A stretch of DNA of 58,324 nt from Petrocella sp024636985 (GTDB lineage: Bacteria; Bacillota; Clostridia; Lachnospirales; Vallitaleaceae). Position numbers and translations under genes: made by a program. Under the pieces are notes generated by a model, which saw only the letters and a program-made list of their open reading frames with translations, made no database searches and was not told where the DNA came from. Shown here piece by piece: positions 34,008 through 41,705 of this stretch. The DNA lies in the NCBI GenBank assembly GCA_024636985.1, contig JAGXFY010000036.1, positions 1-58,324 of the forward strand, given 5' to 3'. How positions within the stretch are numbered: position 1 is the first letter of the stretch; each line of letters begins with the position of its first letter.

Positions 34008-34200
34008 TCTTTTTTCCTCCTTACGGTTAAATTAAAACAGCTTCTACTTTGAAACTATCTTTTCACCTAATCAGACCCTTGTTTGTATTCTTTACATCTT
34101 CAAGGCATCTATTGACAGTCTTAAACAGATTATCATAGTTTAAAGTTAATTTCTAGTCCTTTAGAAAATCTTTATGGTGCTAGGTTACATTTACAGTGGT
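34008..34200 (-). other. Wide rpsH-rplF intergenic segment with a hairpin
   Basis: Most spc-operon genes here are 10-40 bases apart, but rpsH and rplF are 193 apart. The segment contains a 6-bp perfect hairpin (34150-34167, arms TTTCTA/TAGAAA) shortly after the rpsH stop and a GATAAT sequence with no good -35 box. No open frame of note. Its purpose is not clear. Confidence 0.4.
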
Positions 34201-34602
34201 TTACCAGATAAATGCGATAACCTCGCCACCTACATTAAGTTTTCTAGCTTCTTTGTCTGTAATAAGACCTTTATTTGTTGATATAATTGCTGTACCAAGG
34301 CCACCAAGCACTGATGGTAATTCATCTTTACTTGCATAAACTCTAAGTCCTGGCTTTGATATCTTCTTGATACCGGAAATAACTTTTTCGTTTTTATCCG
34401 CACCATATTTAAGTTCAATTCTAATTGCCTTGAAAGCGCCATCCGCTATAATCTTATAGTTTTTGATATAACCTTCTTTTACTAATATATCAACAACAGC
34501 AAGTTTCATCTTTGATGATGGAACTTTTACAACGTCATGCTTTGCTGTGTTACCGTTTCTAATTCTTGTAAGCATATCTGCAATAGGATCACTCATTGTC
34601 AT
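34201..34602 (-). CDS. rpsH: 30S ribosomal protein S8
   Basis: A 133-residue S8, a primary 16S rRNA binder and in E. coli the repressor of the spc operon. Seen are SDPIADMLTRIRNGN and the C-terminal GGLGTAIISTNKGLITDKEA with GGEVIAFIW. The first ATG (34602) lies 8 bases from AGGAGG; a second Met two codons on is too far. Confidence 0.98.
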   Translation of the reverse strand: MTMSDPIADMLTRIRNGNTAKHDVVKVPSSKMKLAVVDILVKEGYIKNYKIIADGAFKAIRIELKYGADKNEKVISGIKKISKPGLRVYASKDELPSVLGGLGTAIISTNKGLITDKEARKLNVGGEVIAFIW

Positions 34603-34629
34603 GATAATTGCCTCCTTCCTATATGTTGT

Positions 34630-34815
34630 TTACCAACTAGCTTTTTTAACACCGGGGATTTGTCCTTTATATGCAAGTTCTCTAAAGCAGATTCTGCATA
34701 TGCCGTATTTTTTCAATACACTATGAGGTCTTCCGCAAAGTCTGCAACGGGTGTAAGCTTGTGTGGAGAATTTTGGTTTACGTTGTTGTTTAACCTTCAT
34801 TGACGTTTTAGCCAT
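34630..34815 (-). CDS. rpsZ: 30S ribosomal protein S14, zinc type
   Basis: A 61-residue S14 of the short zinc-binding form, with cysteines C24, C27, C40 and C43 in CRLC and CRIC and the tail YKGQIPGVKKASW. The zinc-free longer paralogue often found elsewhere in Firmicutes is not in this window. It lies between rplE and rpsH. Confidence 0.98.
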   Translation of the reverse strand: MAKTSMKVKQQRKPKFSTQAYTRCRLCGRPHSVLKKYGICRICFRELAYKGQIPGVKKASW

Positions 34816-34830
34816 TGATTATTACCTCCT

Positions 34831-35370
34831 TTATTTTCTGAAAGGCATTCCGAATTGAGTTAGTAGCTCTCTAGCTTCTTCATCTGTGTTAGCAGTTGTA
34901 ACAATGATGATATCCATACCTCTGATTTTGTCGATCTTGTCATATTCAATCTCCGGGAAAATAAGTTGTTCTTTAATTCCCATTGCATAGTTACCCCTGC
35001 CATCGAAAGAGTTAGGGTTAACACCTCTAAAGTCACGAACACGTGGTAGAGATAGGTTAACAAGACGGTCTAGGAATTCATACATTCTTTTGCCACGAAG
35101 GGTTACTTTCGTACCAATGTTCATACCTTCTCTTAATTTAAAGGCAGCTACTGATTTTTTTGCTTTTGTTACAAGTGGCTTTTGACCTGCAATGATTGTA
35201 AGATCACTAACTGCAGAATCCATAGCTTTTTGATTTTCTTTAGCTTCACCGACACCCATATTGATGACGATTTTTTCAATCTTTGGCACTTGTAATTTAT
35301 TTGTATAGTTGAATTTTTTCATCATACCTTCAACGATTTCATTTCTGTAAGTATCAATAAGTCTACTCAA
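34831..35370 (-). CDS. rplE: 50S ribosomal protein L5
   Basis: A 179-residue L5, which binds 5S rRNA and bridges to S13 and the P-site tRNA. Seen are IEKIVINMGVGEAKENQKAM, GQKPLVTKAKKSVAAFKLRE, RDFRGVNPNSFDGRGNYAMG and GMDIIIVTTANTDEEARELL. The start is TTG at 35370, with GGAGG 9 bases upstream; it gives the usual MSRLIDTY N-terminus and no ATG fits better. Confidence 0.97.
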   Translation of the reverse strand: MSRLIDTYRNEIVEGMMKKFNYTNKLQVPKIEKIVINMGVGEAKENQKAMDSAVSDLTIIAGQKPLVTKAKKSVAAFKLREGMNIGTKVTLRGKRMYEFLDRLVNLSLPRVRDFRGVNPNSFDGRGNYAMGIKEQLIFPEIEYDKIDKIRGMDIIIVTTANTDEEARELLTQFGMPFRK

Positions 35371-35390
35371 TTGAATGGACCTCCTTTCGA

Positions 35391-35729
35391 TTATTTGTCG
35401 ACGACTTCACCGGTAGTTTTAGCTACACGTTTACGTACAGTTTTGGTTTTGCCGTTACGCTCAACCGTAGAAACAACTGCGCCAAGTTTGGTCGGCTTAC
35501 CTTTGTGCATATACATTACATTAGAAGCATCAATCATGGCTTCTTTGTGTATGATACCACCTTGTTGATTGGCTGCACTAGGCTTTGTATGCTTAGTTGC
35601 TTTGTTGATGCCTTCAACCAATACGCGACCTGACTTGCTGTTGACATCTAAGATTTTGCCTTCTTTGCCTTTATCCTTACCAGTGATTACTTTTACTGTA
35701 TCGCCGGTTTTAAGTTTCATCTTTGACAT
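35391..35729 (-). CDS. rplX: 50S ribosomal protein L24
   Basis: A 112-residue L24, an assembly-starting protein of the large subunit with a KOW motif (GDTVKVITGKDKGKEGKILD). It continues with VEGINKATKHTKPS and NQQGGIIHKEAMIDASNVMY. Slightly longer than the 103-105 typical of many species, through a basic C-terminal tail. AGGAGG lies 7 bases before the ATG. Confidence 0.97.
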   Translation of the reverse strand: MSKMKLKTGDTVKVITGKDKGKEGKILDVNSKSGRVLVEGINKATKHTKPSAANQQGGIIHKEAMIDASNVMYMHKGKPTKLGAVVSTVERNGKTKTVRKRVAKTTGEVVDK

Positions 35730-35741
35730 GTGTACACCTCC

Positions 35742-36110
35742 TTATAATACTTCTGGTGCTAGTGATAAGATTTTCATATACTTCTTCTCACGAAGTTCTC
35801 TTGCCACAGGACCAAAGATACGTGTACCTCTTGGAGTACCATCATCTTTTAGCACAACTGCTGCGTTTTGATCAAATCTTATATATGAACCATCTTTACG
35901 TCTGATTTCTTTTACTGTTCTTACGACAACGGCTTTTACAACGTCACCTTTTTTTACAACGCCACCTGGTGTTGCATCTTTAACGGTAGCAACAATCACA
36001 TCACCAACACTAGCATATCTTCTAGTGGATCCTCCCAGTACACGAATGCATAGGATTTCTTTGGCACCTGTATTATCAGCTACTTTAAGTCTCGATTCTT
36101 GTTGAATCAT
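35742..36110 (-). CDS. rplN: 50S ribosomal protein L14
   Basis: A 122-residue L14, one of the most conserved ribosomal proteins. It begins MIQQESRLKVADNTGAKEIL and includes CIRVLGGSTRRYASVGDVIV, DGSYIRFDQNAAVVLKDDG and GTRIFGPVARELREK. It lies between rpsQ and rplX. Confidence 0.98.
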   Translation of the reverse strand: MIQQESRLKVADNTGAKEILCIRVLGGSTRRYASVGDVIVATVKDATPGGVVKKGDVVKAVVVRTVKEIRRKDGSYIRFDQNAAVVLKDDGTPRGTRIFGPVARELREKKYMKILSLAPEVL

Positions 36111-36134
36111 GCTGAAAACCTCCTTTCGGGAATA

Positions 36135-36392
36135 CTATTTTGCTTTCTCGATGATTTCCACTAAACGCCATCTCTTGTCTTTTGAGATTGGCTTGGTTTC
36201 CATCACTTTTACTCTATCGCCAACTTCACACTCATTGTTTTCATCATGAGCCTTAAGCTTATATGTTCTTTTTACTACTTTGTGATATAGTGGATGTTTT
36301 ACAGTTCCTTCAATGGCTACAACAACTGTTTTATCCATTTTGTCACTGACAACACGTCCTGTTCTTACTTTTCTAAGATTTCTTTCTGTCAC
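36135..36392 (-). CDS. rpsQ: 30S ribosomal protein S17
   Basis: An 85-residue S17, an OB-fold 16S rRNA binder, with RTGRVVSDKMDKTVVVAIEG and VGDRVKVMETKPISKDKRWR. The frame is open from an ATG at 36416 that overlaps the rpmC stop. The true start is probably the GTG at 36392, which gives MTERNLRK and lies 7 bases after AAAGGAGG; the upstream ATG precedes that site. Confidence 0.97.
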   Translation of the reverse strand: MTERNLRKVRTGRVVSDKMDKTVVVAIEGTVKHPLYHKVVKRTYKLKAHDENNECEVGDRVKVMETKPISKDKRWRLVEIIEKAK

Positions 36393-36415
36393 AACAATGC
36401 CTCCTTTCGAGATCA

Positions 36416-36625
36416 TTACTTAGCTGCTTGCAATTGCTCAGCAATAATTGTTTGGATCTTTGCAATATTTTTTCTTACTGCTGTGATGCGAGCTGTATTC
36501 TCTAATTGGTTGGTTGCATTTTGGAATCTTAAGTTGAATAATTCCTTCTTTGCAAGTACCAATGCTTCTTGTAATTCAGCTGCTGACTTATTTCTTAACT
36601 CTTCTAAATATTTTGCTGACTTCAC
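36416..36625 (-). CDS. rpmC: 50S ribosomal protein L29
   Basis: A 69-residue L29, a helical hairpin protein at the polypeptide exit. Seen are LRNKSAAELQEALVLAKKEL and FNLRFQNATNQLENTARI. The start codon is GTG at 36625, with GGCGGTGA upstream inside the end of rplP. Confidence 0.97.
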   Translation of the reverse strand: MKSAKYLEELRNKSAAELQEALVLAKKELFNLRFQNATNQLENTARITAVRKNIAKIQTIIAEQLQAAK

Positions 36626-36627
36626 AA

Positions 36628-37053
36628 TTATTCACCGCCTTCTAAATCTGCGCGAGAAACAATTTTACATTTCAATGGCAACTTGTGCATTGCAAGTCTT
36701 AGGGCTTCTCTAGCTGTCTCTTCTGGAACTCCTGCAAGTTCAAACATAACGCGTCCCGGTTTTACAACCGCAACCCAATACTCAGGTGAACCTTTACCAG
36801 AACCCATACGAGTTTCTGCTGGTTTAGTAGTTACAGGCTTGTCTGGGAAAATCTTAATCCAAACTTTACCACCACGCTTGATGTAACGTGTCATGGCAAC
36901 ACGGGCTGATTCTATTTGATTGGAACGTACCCAAGCAGCTTCCATTGCTACAATACCAAACTCTCCGTAGATGATTTGGTTACCGCGAGTGGCCTTACCG
37001 GTCATACGTCCACGGAATTGCTTACGTCTTTTTACTCTTTTTGGCATTAACAT
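36628..37053 (-). CDS. rplP: 50S ribosomal protein L16
   Basis: A 141-residue L16 next to the A site and peptidyl transferase centre. Seen are MPKRVKRRKQFRGRMTGKAT, GRVMFELAGVPEETAREALR and the conserved MGSGKGSPEYWVAVVKPG. The start ATG overlaps the rpsC stop (TAATG); GGAGG lies 9 bases upstream. A Met two codons later is a possible alternative. Confidence 0.97.
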   Translation of the reverse strand: MLMPKRVKRRKQFRGRMTGKATRGNQIIYGEFGIVAMEAAWVRSNQIESARVAMTRYIKRGGKVWIKIFPDKPVTTKPAETRMGSGKGSPEYWVAVVKPGRVMFELAGVPEETAREALRLAMHKLPLKCKIVSRADLEGGE

Positions 37054-37706
37054 TATTCTTTTCCTCCTTTGTTCGCTTTCTTAGGAAGAACTTCACCGTG
37101 GCAAATCCATACTTTTACGCCAATCTTGCCGTAAGTTGTATCTGCTTCAGCGAATCCATAATCAATGTCAGCTCTAAGGGTTTGAAGAGGAATGTTTCCT
37201 TCGTTGTAGCTTTCAACTCGCGCCATTTCTGCGCCACCCAAACGTCCTGAACATTGTACCTTGATTCCTTTTGCGCCTGATTTTAATGCGCGTCCCATAA
37301 CTTGTTTCATAGCTCTTCTAAATGATACACGGTTCTCCAATTGAAGTGCTACGTTTTCAGCTACCAGTTGTGAAGTTTTCTCAGGTCTTTTGACTTCAAC
37401 GATGTTGACAATCACTTTTCCTGTTACCATAGCTTCTACTTCTTTTTTAGTCTCATCAATGGCTGTTCCACCTCTACCGATTACGATACCAGGTTTAGCA
37501 GTATGAATGTTCACTTTAACTCTCTCAGATGCTCTTTCAATTTCGATTTTCGAGATACCTGCAGAGTATAGTTTTTTCTTTAAAAATTTTCTAAGATTAA
37601 AGTCTTCTACCAGAAGATCTGAAAAATTTTTCTCGGCATACCATCTTGAATCCCAATCCTTGATGATACCGACTCTTAAGCCGTGTGGATTAACTTTTTG
37701 TCCCAT
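37053..37706 (-). CDS. rpsC: 30S ribosomal protein S3
   Basis: A 217-residue S3 at the mRNA entry channel. The KH domain carries GIVIGRGGTAIDETKKEVEA (residues about 73-92), and the C-terminal domain has GRLGGAEMARVESYNEGNIP and TTYGKIGVKVWICHGEVLPK. Normal length. Confidence 0.98.
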   Translation of the reverse strand: MGQKVNPHGLRVGIIKDWDSRWYAEKNFSDLLVEDFNLRKFLKKKLYSAGISKIEIERASERVKVNIHTAKPGIVIGRGGTAIDETKKEVEAMVTGKVIVNIVEVKRPEKTSQLVAENVALQLENRVSFRRAMKQVMGRALKSGAKGIKVQCSGRLGGAEMARVESYNEGNIPLQTLRADIDYGFAEADTTYGKIGVKVWICHGEVLPKKANKGGKE

Positions 37707-37718
37707 GCCTTACCTCCT

Positions 37719-38105
37719 TTACCTTTCGTTTAAGATAATCGTGATGTGACTGGTTCTTTTTTGAATTCTAAAAGCTCTACCTTGAGCTCTAGGTCTGATT
37801 CTCTTAAGTGTTGGTCCTTTATTAGCAAATGTCTCTTGAATGTATAAGTTGTTTGGATCAAGTCCAAGATTGTTTTCAGCATTTGCTATTGCTGAACTTA
37901 ATAATTTCTCTATAACACGTGCAGCTTTTCTTGGTGTAAATGCTAATATACCAAGAGCCGATACAACATCTTTACCTTTTATGGTGTCTAGTACAATTCT
38001 TGCTTTTGTGTCAGAAACTCTTGCAAAAGATACTTTAGCTTTCGCTCTGTTATCCGTATTTGCATTTCTTTCACGTTTAATCTGACTTCTATGTCCTTTA
38101 GCCAT
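37719..38105 (-). CDS. rplV: 50S ribosomal protein L22
   Basis: A 128-residue L22 whose long loop lines the nascent peptide tunnel. It has FARVSDTKARIVLDTIKGKD, NAENNLGLDPNNLYIQE and the loop sequence GPTLKRIRPRAQGRAFRIQK, with no loop change of the macrolide-resistance type that I can see. About 15 residues longer than average at the N-terminus. Confidence 0.98.
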   Translation of the reverse strand: MAKGHRSQIKRERNANTDNRAKAKVSFARVSDTKARIVLDTIKGKDVVSALGILAFTPRKAARVIEKLLSSAIANAENNLGLDPNNLYIQETFANKGPTLKRIRPRAQGRAFRIQKRTSHITIILNER

Positions 38106-38133
38106 CTAAAAGTGCCTCCTTTCGTACATATAA

Positions 38134-38415
38134 TTAACGTACTTTTGATTTCTTTTCGTCTTTGCCATGTCCTCTAAAGGTTCTGGTTAAAACGAATTCT
38201 CCGAGTTTATGACCAACCATGTCTTCGCTGATGTATACAGGTACATGTTTTCTACCGTCATGCACGGCGATTGTATGTCCAACCATCTCAGGGAATACAG
38301 TGGAACGTCTTGACCAAGTTTTAATAACTTGCTTGCTATCGGTTTCATTGAGTGCCTCTACTTTTTTAAGCAGGTGCCCATCAATAAATGGTCCTTTTTT
38401 CAATGAACGAGCCAT
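38134..38415 (-). CDS. rpsS: 30S ribosomal protein S19
   Basis: A 93-residue S19 of the small-subunit head. It begins MARSLKKGPFIDGHLLKKVE and has KTWSRRSTVFPEMVGHTIAV and GHKLGEFVLTRTFRGHGKDE. Normal length and place between rplB and rplV. Confidence 0.98.
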   Translation of the reverse strand: MARSLKKGPFIDGHLLKKVEALNETDSKQVIKTWSRRSTVFPEMVGHTIAVHDGRKHVPVYISEDMVGHKLGEFVLTRTFRGHGKDEKKSKVR

Positions 38416-38456
38416 TTATAAAGCCTCCTTTTGCATTAATCGATATGGATGAGTGA

Positions 38457-39293
38457 CTATTTATTACTGCCACGTTTTCTTACGATATATTTGTTAGAAT
38501 GTTTGTTTTTCTTTCTTGTTTTAAGACCAAGAGCTGGTTTACCCCAAGGTGTCATTGGACTTGGACGTCCGATTGGTGATTTACCTTCACCACCACCATG
38601 TGGATGGTCACAAGGGTTCATTACAGAACCACGTACTGTTGGGCGAATACCCATATGACGTTTACGTCCTGCTTTACCTATAGTAATAAGCTCATGATCA
38701 ACATTACCAACTTGACCGATGGTTGCTCTACATTCGCTAGGTACCATTCTCATTTCACCGGATGGCAAACGTAGTGTTGCAAACTTACCTTCTTTTGCCA
38801 TAAGTTGTGCTACATTACCAGCTGAACGTACAAGTTGTCCGCCTTTGCCTGGCTTCATCTCAATGTTATGTACTTGTGAACCTACAGGAATGTTGATGAG
38901 TGGTAATGCGTTTCCTGTTTTTACTTCTGCATCTGCGCCACTCATTAAAGTTGATCCAACTTTAAGGCCTACCGGTGCAAGAATATATTTCTTTTCACCA
39001 TCTGCATATTGAAGCAATGCAATGTTAGCTGTACGATTTGGATCATACTCGATAGAAGCCACTTTTGCTGGCACTCCGTCTTTGTTTCTCTTGAAATCTA
39101 TGATTCTATATTTCATTTTAGCGCCACCGCCACGGTGTCTCACTGTTATTTTACCTTGATTATTTCTTCCTGAGTTCTTTTTGATTGCAACTACTAAGGA
39201 TTTTTCAGGTGTTGATTTTGTGATTTCCTCAAAAGTAGAAGCCGTCATATGTCTTCTGGAAGGTGTATAAGGTTTGTATTTTCTAATACCCAT
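38457..39293 (-). CDS. rplB: 50S ribosomal protein L2
   Basis: A 278-residue L2, needed for subunit joining and peptidyl transfer. Seen are GRNNQGKITVRHRGGGAKMK, YADGEKKYILAPVGLKVGS and the conserved C-terminal VMNPCDHPHGGGEGKSPIG holding the essential His. Normal length. Confidence 0.98.
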   Translation of the reverse strand: MGIRKYKPYTPSRRHMTASTFEEITKSTPEKSLVVAIKKNSGRNNQGKITVRHRGGGAKMKYRIIDFKRNKDGVPAKVASIEYDPNRTANIALLQYADGEKKYILAPVGLKVGSTLMSGADAEVKTGNALPLINIPVGSQVHNIEMKPGKGGQLVRSAGNVAQLMAKEGKFATLRLPSGEMRMVPSECRATIGQVGNVDHELITIGKAGRKRHMGIRPTVRGSVMNPCDHPHGGGEGKSPIGRPSPMTPWGKPALGLKTRKKNKHSNKYIVRKRGSNK

Positions 39294-39358
39294 TGTCTTT
39301 TAGCTCCTTTCCTGTAGCGTCTTACCACGCTACCGTGTGTGTCCCCGGAATGTGTTTT

Positions 39359-39658
39359 TTACATTCCTTCGAAGAAGTCGATCTCTTTACTCTCTGCTGT
39401 CAAAGTTACGATCGCTTTTTTTGTTTTAGCTGTCTTGCCGCTTGTTGTACCACGTCTTTTTGTCTTACCGTCTTTATTCATAGTATTGACTTTTTGAACG
39501 ATAGCACCTTTAAACATTTTTTCAACCGCTTCTTTGATTTGAACCTTAGTCGCTTCTGGATGCACTAAAAATGTATATTTACGATCACCCATTTGATCCA
39601 TACTTTTTTCAGTGATTACAGGTTTAAGTAGTACGTCATAGTAATTTATGCTTGCCAT
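39359..39658 (-). CDS. rplW: 50S ribosomal protein L23
   Basis: A 99-residue L23, the exit-tunnel protein that docks trigger factor and SRP. Seen are VLLKPVITEKSMDQMGDRKY and TFLVHPEATKVQIKEAVEKM. It overlaps the rplD stop by one base. Confidence 0.97.
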   Translation of the reverse strand: MASINYYDVLLKPVITEKSMDQMGDRKYTFLVHPEATKVQIKEAVEKMFKGAIVQKVNTMNKDGKTKRRGTTSGKTAKTKKAIVTLTAESKEIDFFEGM

Positions 39659-40278
39659 TATGCGTACACCTCCTCTATTGTTGCCACAGCTGCCTTAGTC
39701 GTTACGAATGTGTCATATTTTAGAATATCATACACATTGATCGTATTGGTTTGAGCTGTTGCTACATTTGCTATATTCCTAGCTGATAATAATACATTTT
39801 TGTTGTTTTCATTGATACAGATTAAAGCTTTTTTAACGCTTAAGTTATCAAGAACCTTAATCATATCTTTTGTTTTAATACCATCAAGTGTCAATTCATC
39901 AAGAACGATGAATTTTCCATCAGCAACTTTTGCTGATAGTGCAGATTTAAGGGCTATTCTTTTTTCTTTTTTATTAAGTTTGAATGAGTAATCTCTTGGT
40001 TTTGGTGCAAAAACCACACCACCACCTGTCCAATGTGGTGCTCTTATTGAACCGATTCTAGCTCTACCCGTTCCTTTTTGTCTCCAAGGTTTTCTACCAC
40101 CACCACGTACTTCTGCACGGGTTTTAGCACTTTGTGTTCCTTGGCGTTTATTTGCAAGTTGTTGAACAACTGACATATGCATTAAGTGGTTTTTGATTTC
40201 AATTCCAAAAATGCTATCATTTAGTTCTAGTTCTTCTACTTGTTTACCATCCATATTGTATACAGATACTTTTGCCAT
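39658..40278 (-). CDS. rplD: 50S ribosomal protein L4
   Basis: A 206-residue L4 whose extended loop lines the peptide tunnel and which represses the S10 operon in E. coli. The loop has GGRKPWRQKGTGRARIGSIR and PHWTGGGVVFAPKPRDYS. The frame opens at 40299, but the ATG at 40278 lies 7 bases from AGGAGG and gives the usual MAKVSVYN start. In this organism the promoter-proximal leader before rpsJ could be its target. Confidence 0.97.
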   Translation of the reverse strand: MAKVSVYNMDGKQVEELELNDSIFGIEIKNHLMHMSVVQQLANKRQGTQSAKTRAEVRGGGRKPWRQKGTGRARIGSIRAPHWTGGGVVFAPKPRDYSFKLNKKEKRIALKSALSAKVADGKFIVLDELTLDGIKTKDMIKVLDNLSVKKALICINENNKNVLLSARNIANVATAQTNTINVYDILKYDTFVTTKAAVATIEEVYA

Positions 40279-40302
40279 TTTCGTTCCTCCTTCCTGCAAT
40301 TA

Positions 40303-40932
40303 CTACGCCTTAACTGCGTCTCTAATTGTTAAGATAGATTTTTTAGGTCCAGGTACAGCACCTTTAACTAAAATCAAATTTTGTTCTGCGTCCACTCTTA
40401 TAACTTCAAGATTTTGAATCGTCACTTTTACAGCACCCATATGTCCAGGTAAGTTCTTACCTTTGAATACTTTTGAAGGTGATGATGCTTGTCCCATTGA
40501 ACCAGGTCTTCTGTGGTACTTAGAACCGTGAGCCATGGGACCTCTTGTTTGTCCGTGACGCTTGATGTTACCTTGGAAGCCTTTACCTTTGCTAGTACCA
40601 CTTACATCAATCATGTCGCCAACCGCGAAAATATCAGCTGTGATTTCTTGACCAGCCTCAAATGTTTCTGCATTTTCAAGTCTAAATTCTTTTAGTACTC
40701 TCTTAGCAGTAACACCTGCTTTTTGGAAATGACCTTGTAAAGGTTGTGTTGTGTGTTTTTCTTTTTTGTCCTCAAAACCGATTTGAATAGCACTATAGCC
40801 ATCGTTATCTACGGTTTTTACTTGAACAACTGTACATGGACCGGCTTGTAATACGGTTACAGGAACCAATGCGCCATCTTCCATGAAGATTTGTGTCATG
40901 CCTACTTTTTTCGCAATAATTGCTTTTTGCAT
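40303..40932 (-). CDS. rplC: 50S ribosomal protein L3
   Basis: A 209-residue L3, an early-assembly protein reaching the peptidyl transferase centre. It begins MQKAIIAKKVGMTQIFMEDG and has VSGTSKGKGFQGNIKRHG and RRPGSMGQASSPSKVFKGKN. A 97-base gap to rpsJ holds a 6-bp hairpin (GATTAC/GTAATC) and a longer AU-rich one. Confidence 0.98.
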   Translation of the reverse strand: MQKAIIAKKVGMTQIFMEDGALVPVTVLQAGPCTVVQVKTVDNDGYSAIQIGFEDKKEKHTTQPLQGHFQKAGVTAKRVLKEFRLENAETFEAGQEITADIFAVGDMIDVSGTSKGKGFQGNIKRHGQTRGPMAHGSKYHRRPGSMGQASSPSKVFKGKNLPGHMGAVKVTIQNLEVIRVDAEQNLILVKGAVPGPKKSILTIRDAVKA

Positions 40933-41029
40933 ATTGCACCTCCTATTGATCTACAGCGGATTACATTGACGTAATCATCCTAGACGGTTATATAAAACAT
41001 ACCTTCTATATAAACCTCTAATGTGGATA

Positions 41030-41341
41030 TTATTTTACATCTACTTTAATGTCTACCCCAGCAGGTAGTTCTAGACGCATAAGTGCATCTACCGTTTTAG
41101 CTGTTGGCATTAATATGTCAATTAATCTTTTGTGTGTTCTTTGTTCGAACTGCTCTCTAGAGTCTTTGTACTTGTGTACGGCTCTTAGGATCGTAATGAT
41201 TTCCTTTTTAGTAGGAAGTGGGATAGGTCCGCTCACTTTCGCTCCTGTTTTCTTTGCAGTTTCGATGATCTTCTCTGATGATTGATCGATTAATTGATGA
41301 TCATACGCTTTCAAGCTAATTCTCATTTTTTGAGTTGCCAT
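41030..41341 (-). CDS. rpsJ: 30S ribosomal protein S10
   Basis: A 103-residue S10, also a partner of NusB/NusG in antitermination. Seen are MRISLKAYDHQLIDQSSEKI, GPIPLPTKKEIITILRAVH and THKRLIDILMPTAKTVDALM. It opens the S10 operon after a 220-base leader. Its ribosome binding site GGAGG lies 11 bases from the ATG, separated by a run of T. Confidence 0.98.
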   Translation of the reverse strand: MATQKMRISLKAYDHQLIDQSSEKIIETAKKTGAKVSGPIPLPTKKEIITILRAVHKYKDSREQFEQRTHKRLIDILMPTAKTVDALMRLELPAGVDIKVDVK

Positions 41342-41350
41342 AAAAAAAGT

Positions 41351-41562
41351 CGCCTCCTTTTCGTACTTGAGTACGACAAGTGGTGACTGTACATCTTGCC
41401 TGGCGTGTCATTCGTACACACGTCCTTCATCAAACTTAATTGATGGCATCTTATTCGTACAGTGATCTTGTCGTCAGTTTCTTGAACATGACATTCGCTC
41501 CATTAGAATTACCCGTCGTTATGAACGGCAACCTCTAACTTCTTTGCTTTTATTGTCACAGC
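41351..41562 (-). ncRNA. Candidate structured S10-operon leader
   Basis: The leader can fold into a multi-arm structure closed by a long stem: 41373-41380 with 41467-41474 (8 bp), continued by 41386-41392 with 41457-41463 (7 bp). Inside are a CATCAA/TTTGATG hairpin and a CGTGT/ACACG hairpin. A second hairpin right before the ribosome binding site (41361-41376, arms TCGTACT/AGTACGA) shares bases 41373-41376 with the long stem, so the two are exclusive. This is the logic of an on/off switch, for example by free L4. No known family assigned. Confidence 0.6.
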
Positions 41563-41568
41563 CTTTAT

Positions 41569-41597
41569 ATTATAACTTATGGTTTTCTCTAATGCAA
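41569..41597 (-). promoter_or_regulatory. Sigma-A promoter of the S10 operon
   Basis: Minus-strand TTGCAT (41592-41597), 17 bases, perfect TATAAT (41569-41574). It lies between the tuf terminator and the structured rpsJ leader. Confidence 0.8.
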
Positions 41598-41657
41598 GCT
41601 TTTTTTTATTATATTTCTATATGGGATACTATCGACCATGAAGTTCCTTCCACAGTC

Positions 41658-41691
41658 AAAAAAACAGGGCTACCCTAAACGGGTAACCCTG
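41658..41691 (-). terminator. Terminator after tuf
   Basis: An 11-bp stem (CAGGGTTACCC/GGGTAGCCCTG with one G-U, loop GTTTA, 41665-41691) is followed by seven U residues on the minus strand. It separates tuf from the S10 operon. Confidence 0.88.
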
Positions 41692-41705
41692 TACTTTTAA
41701 TAATA

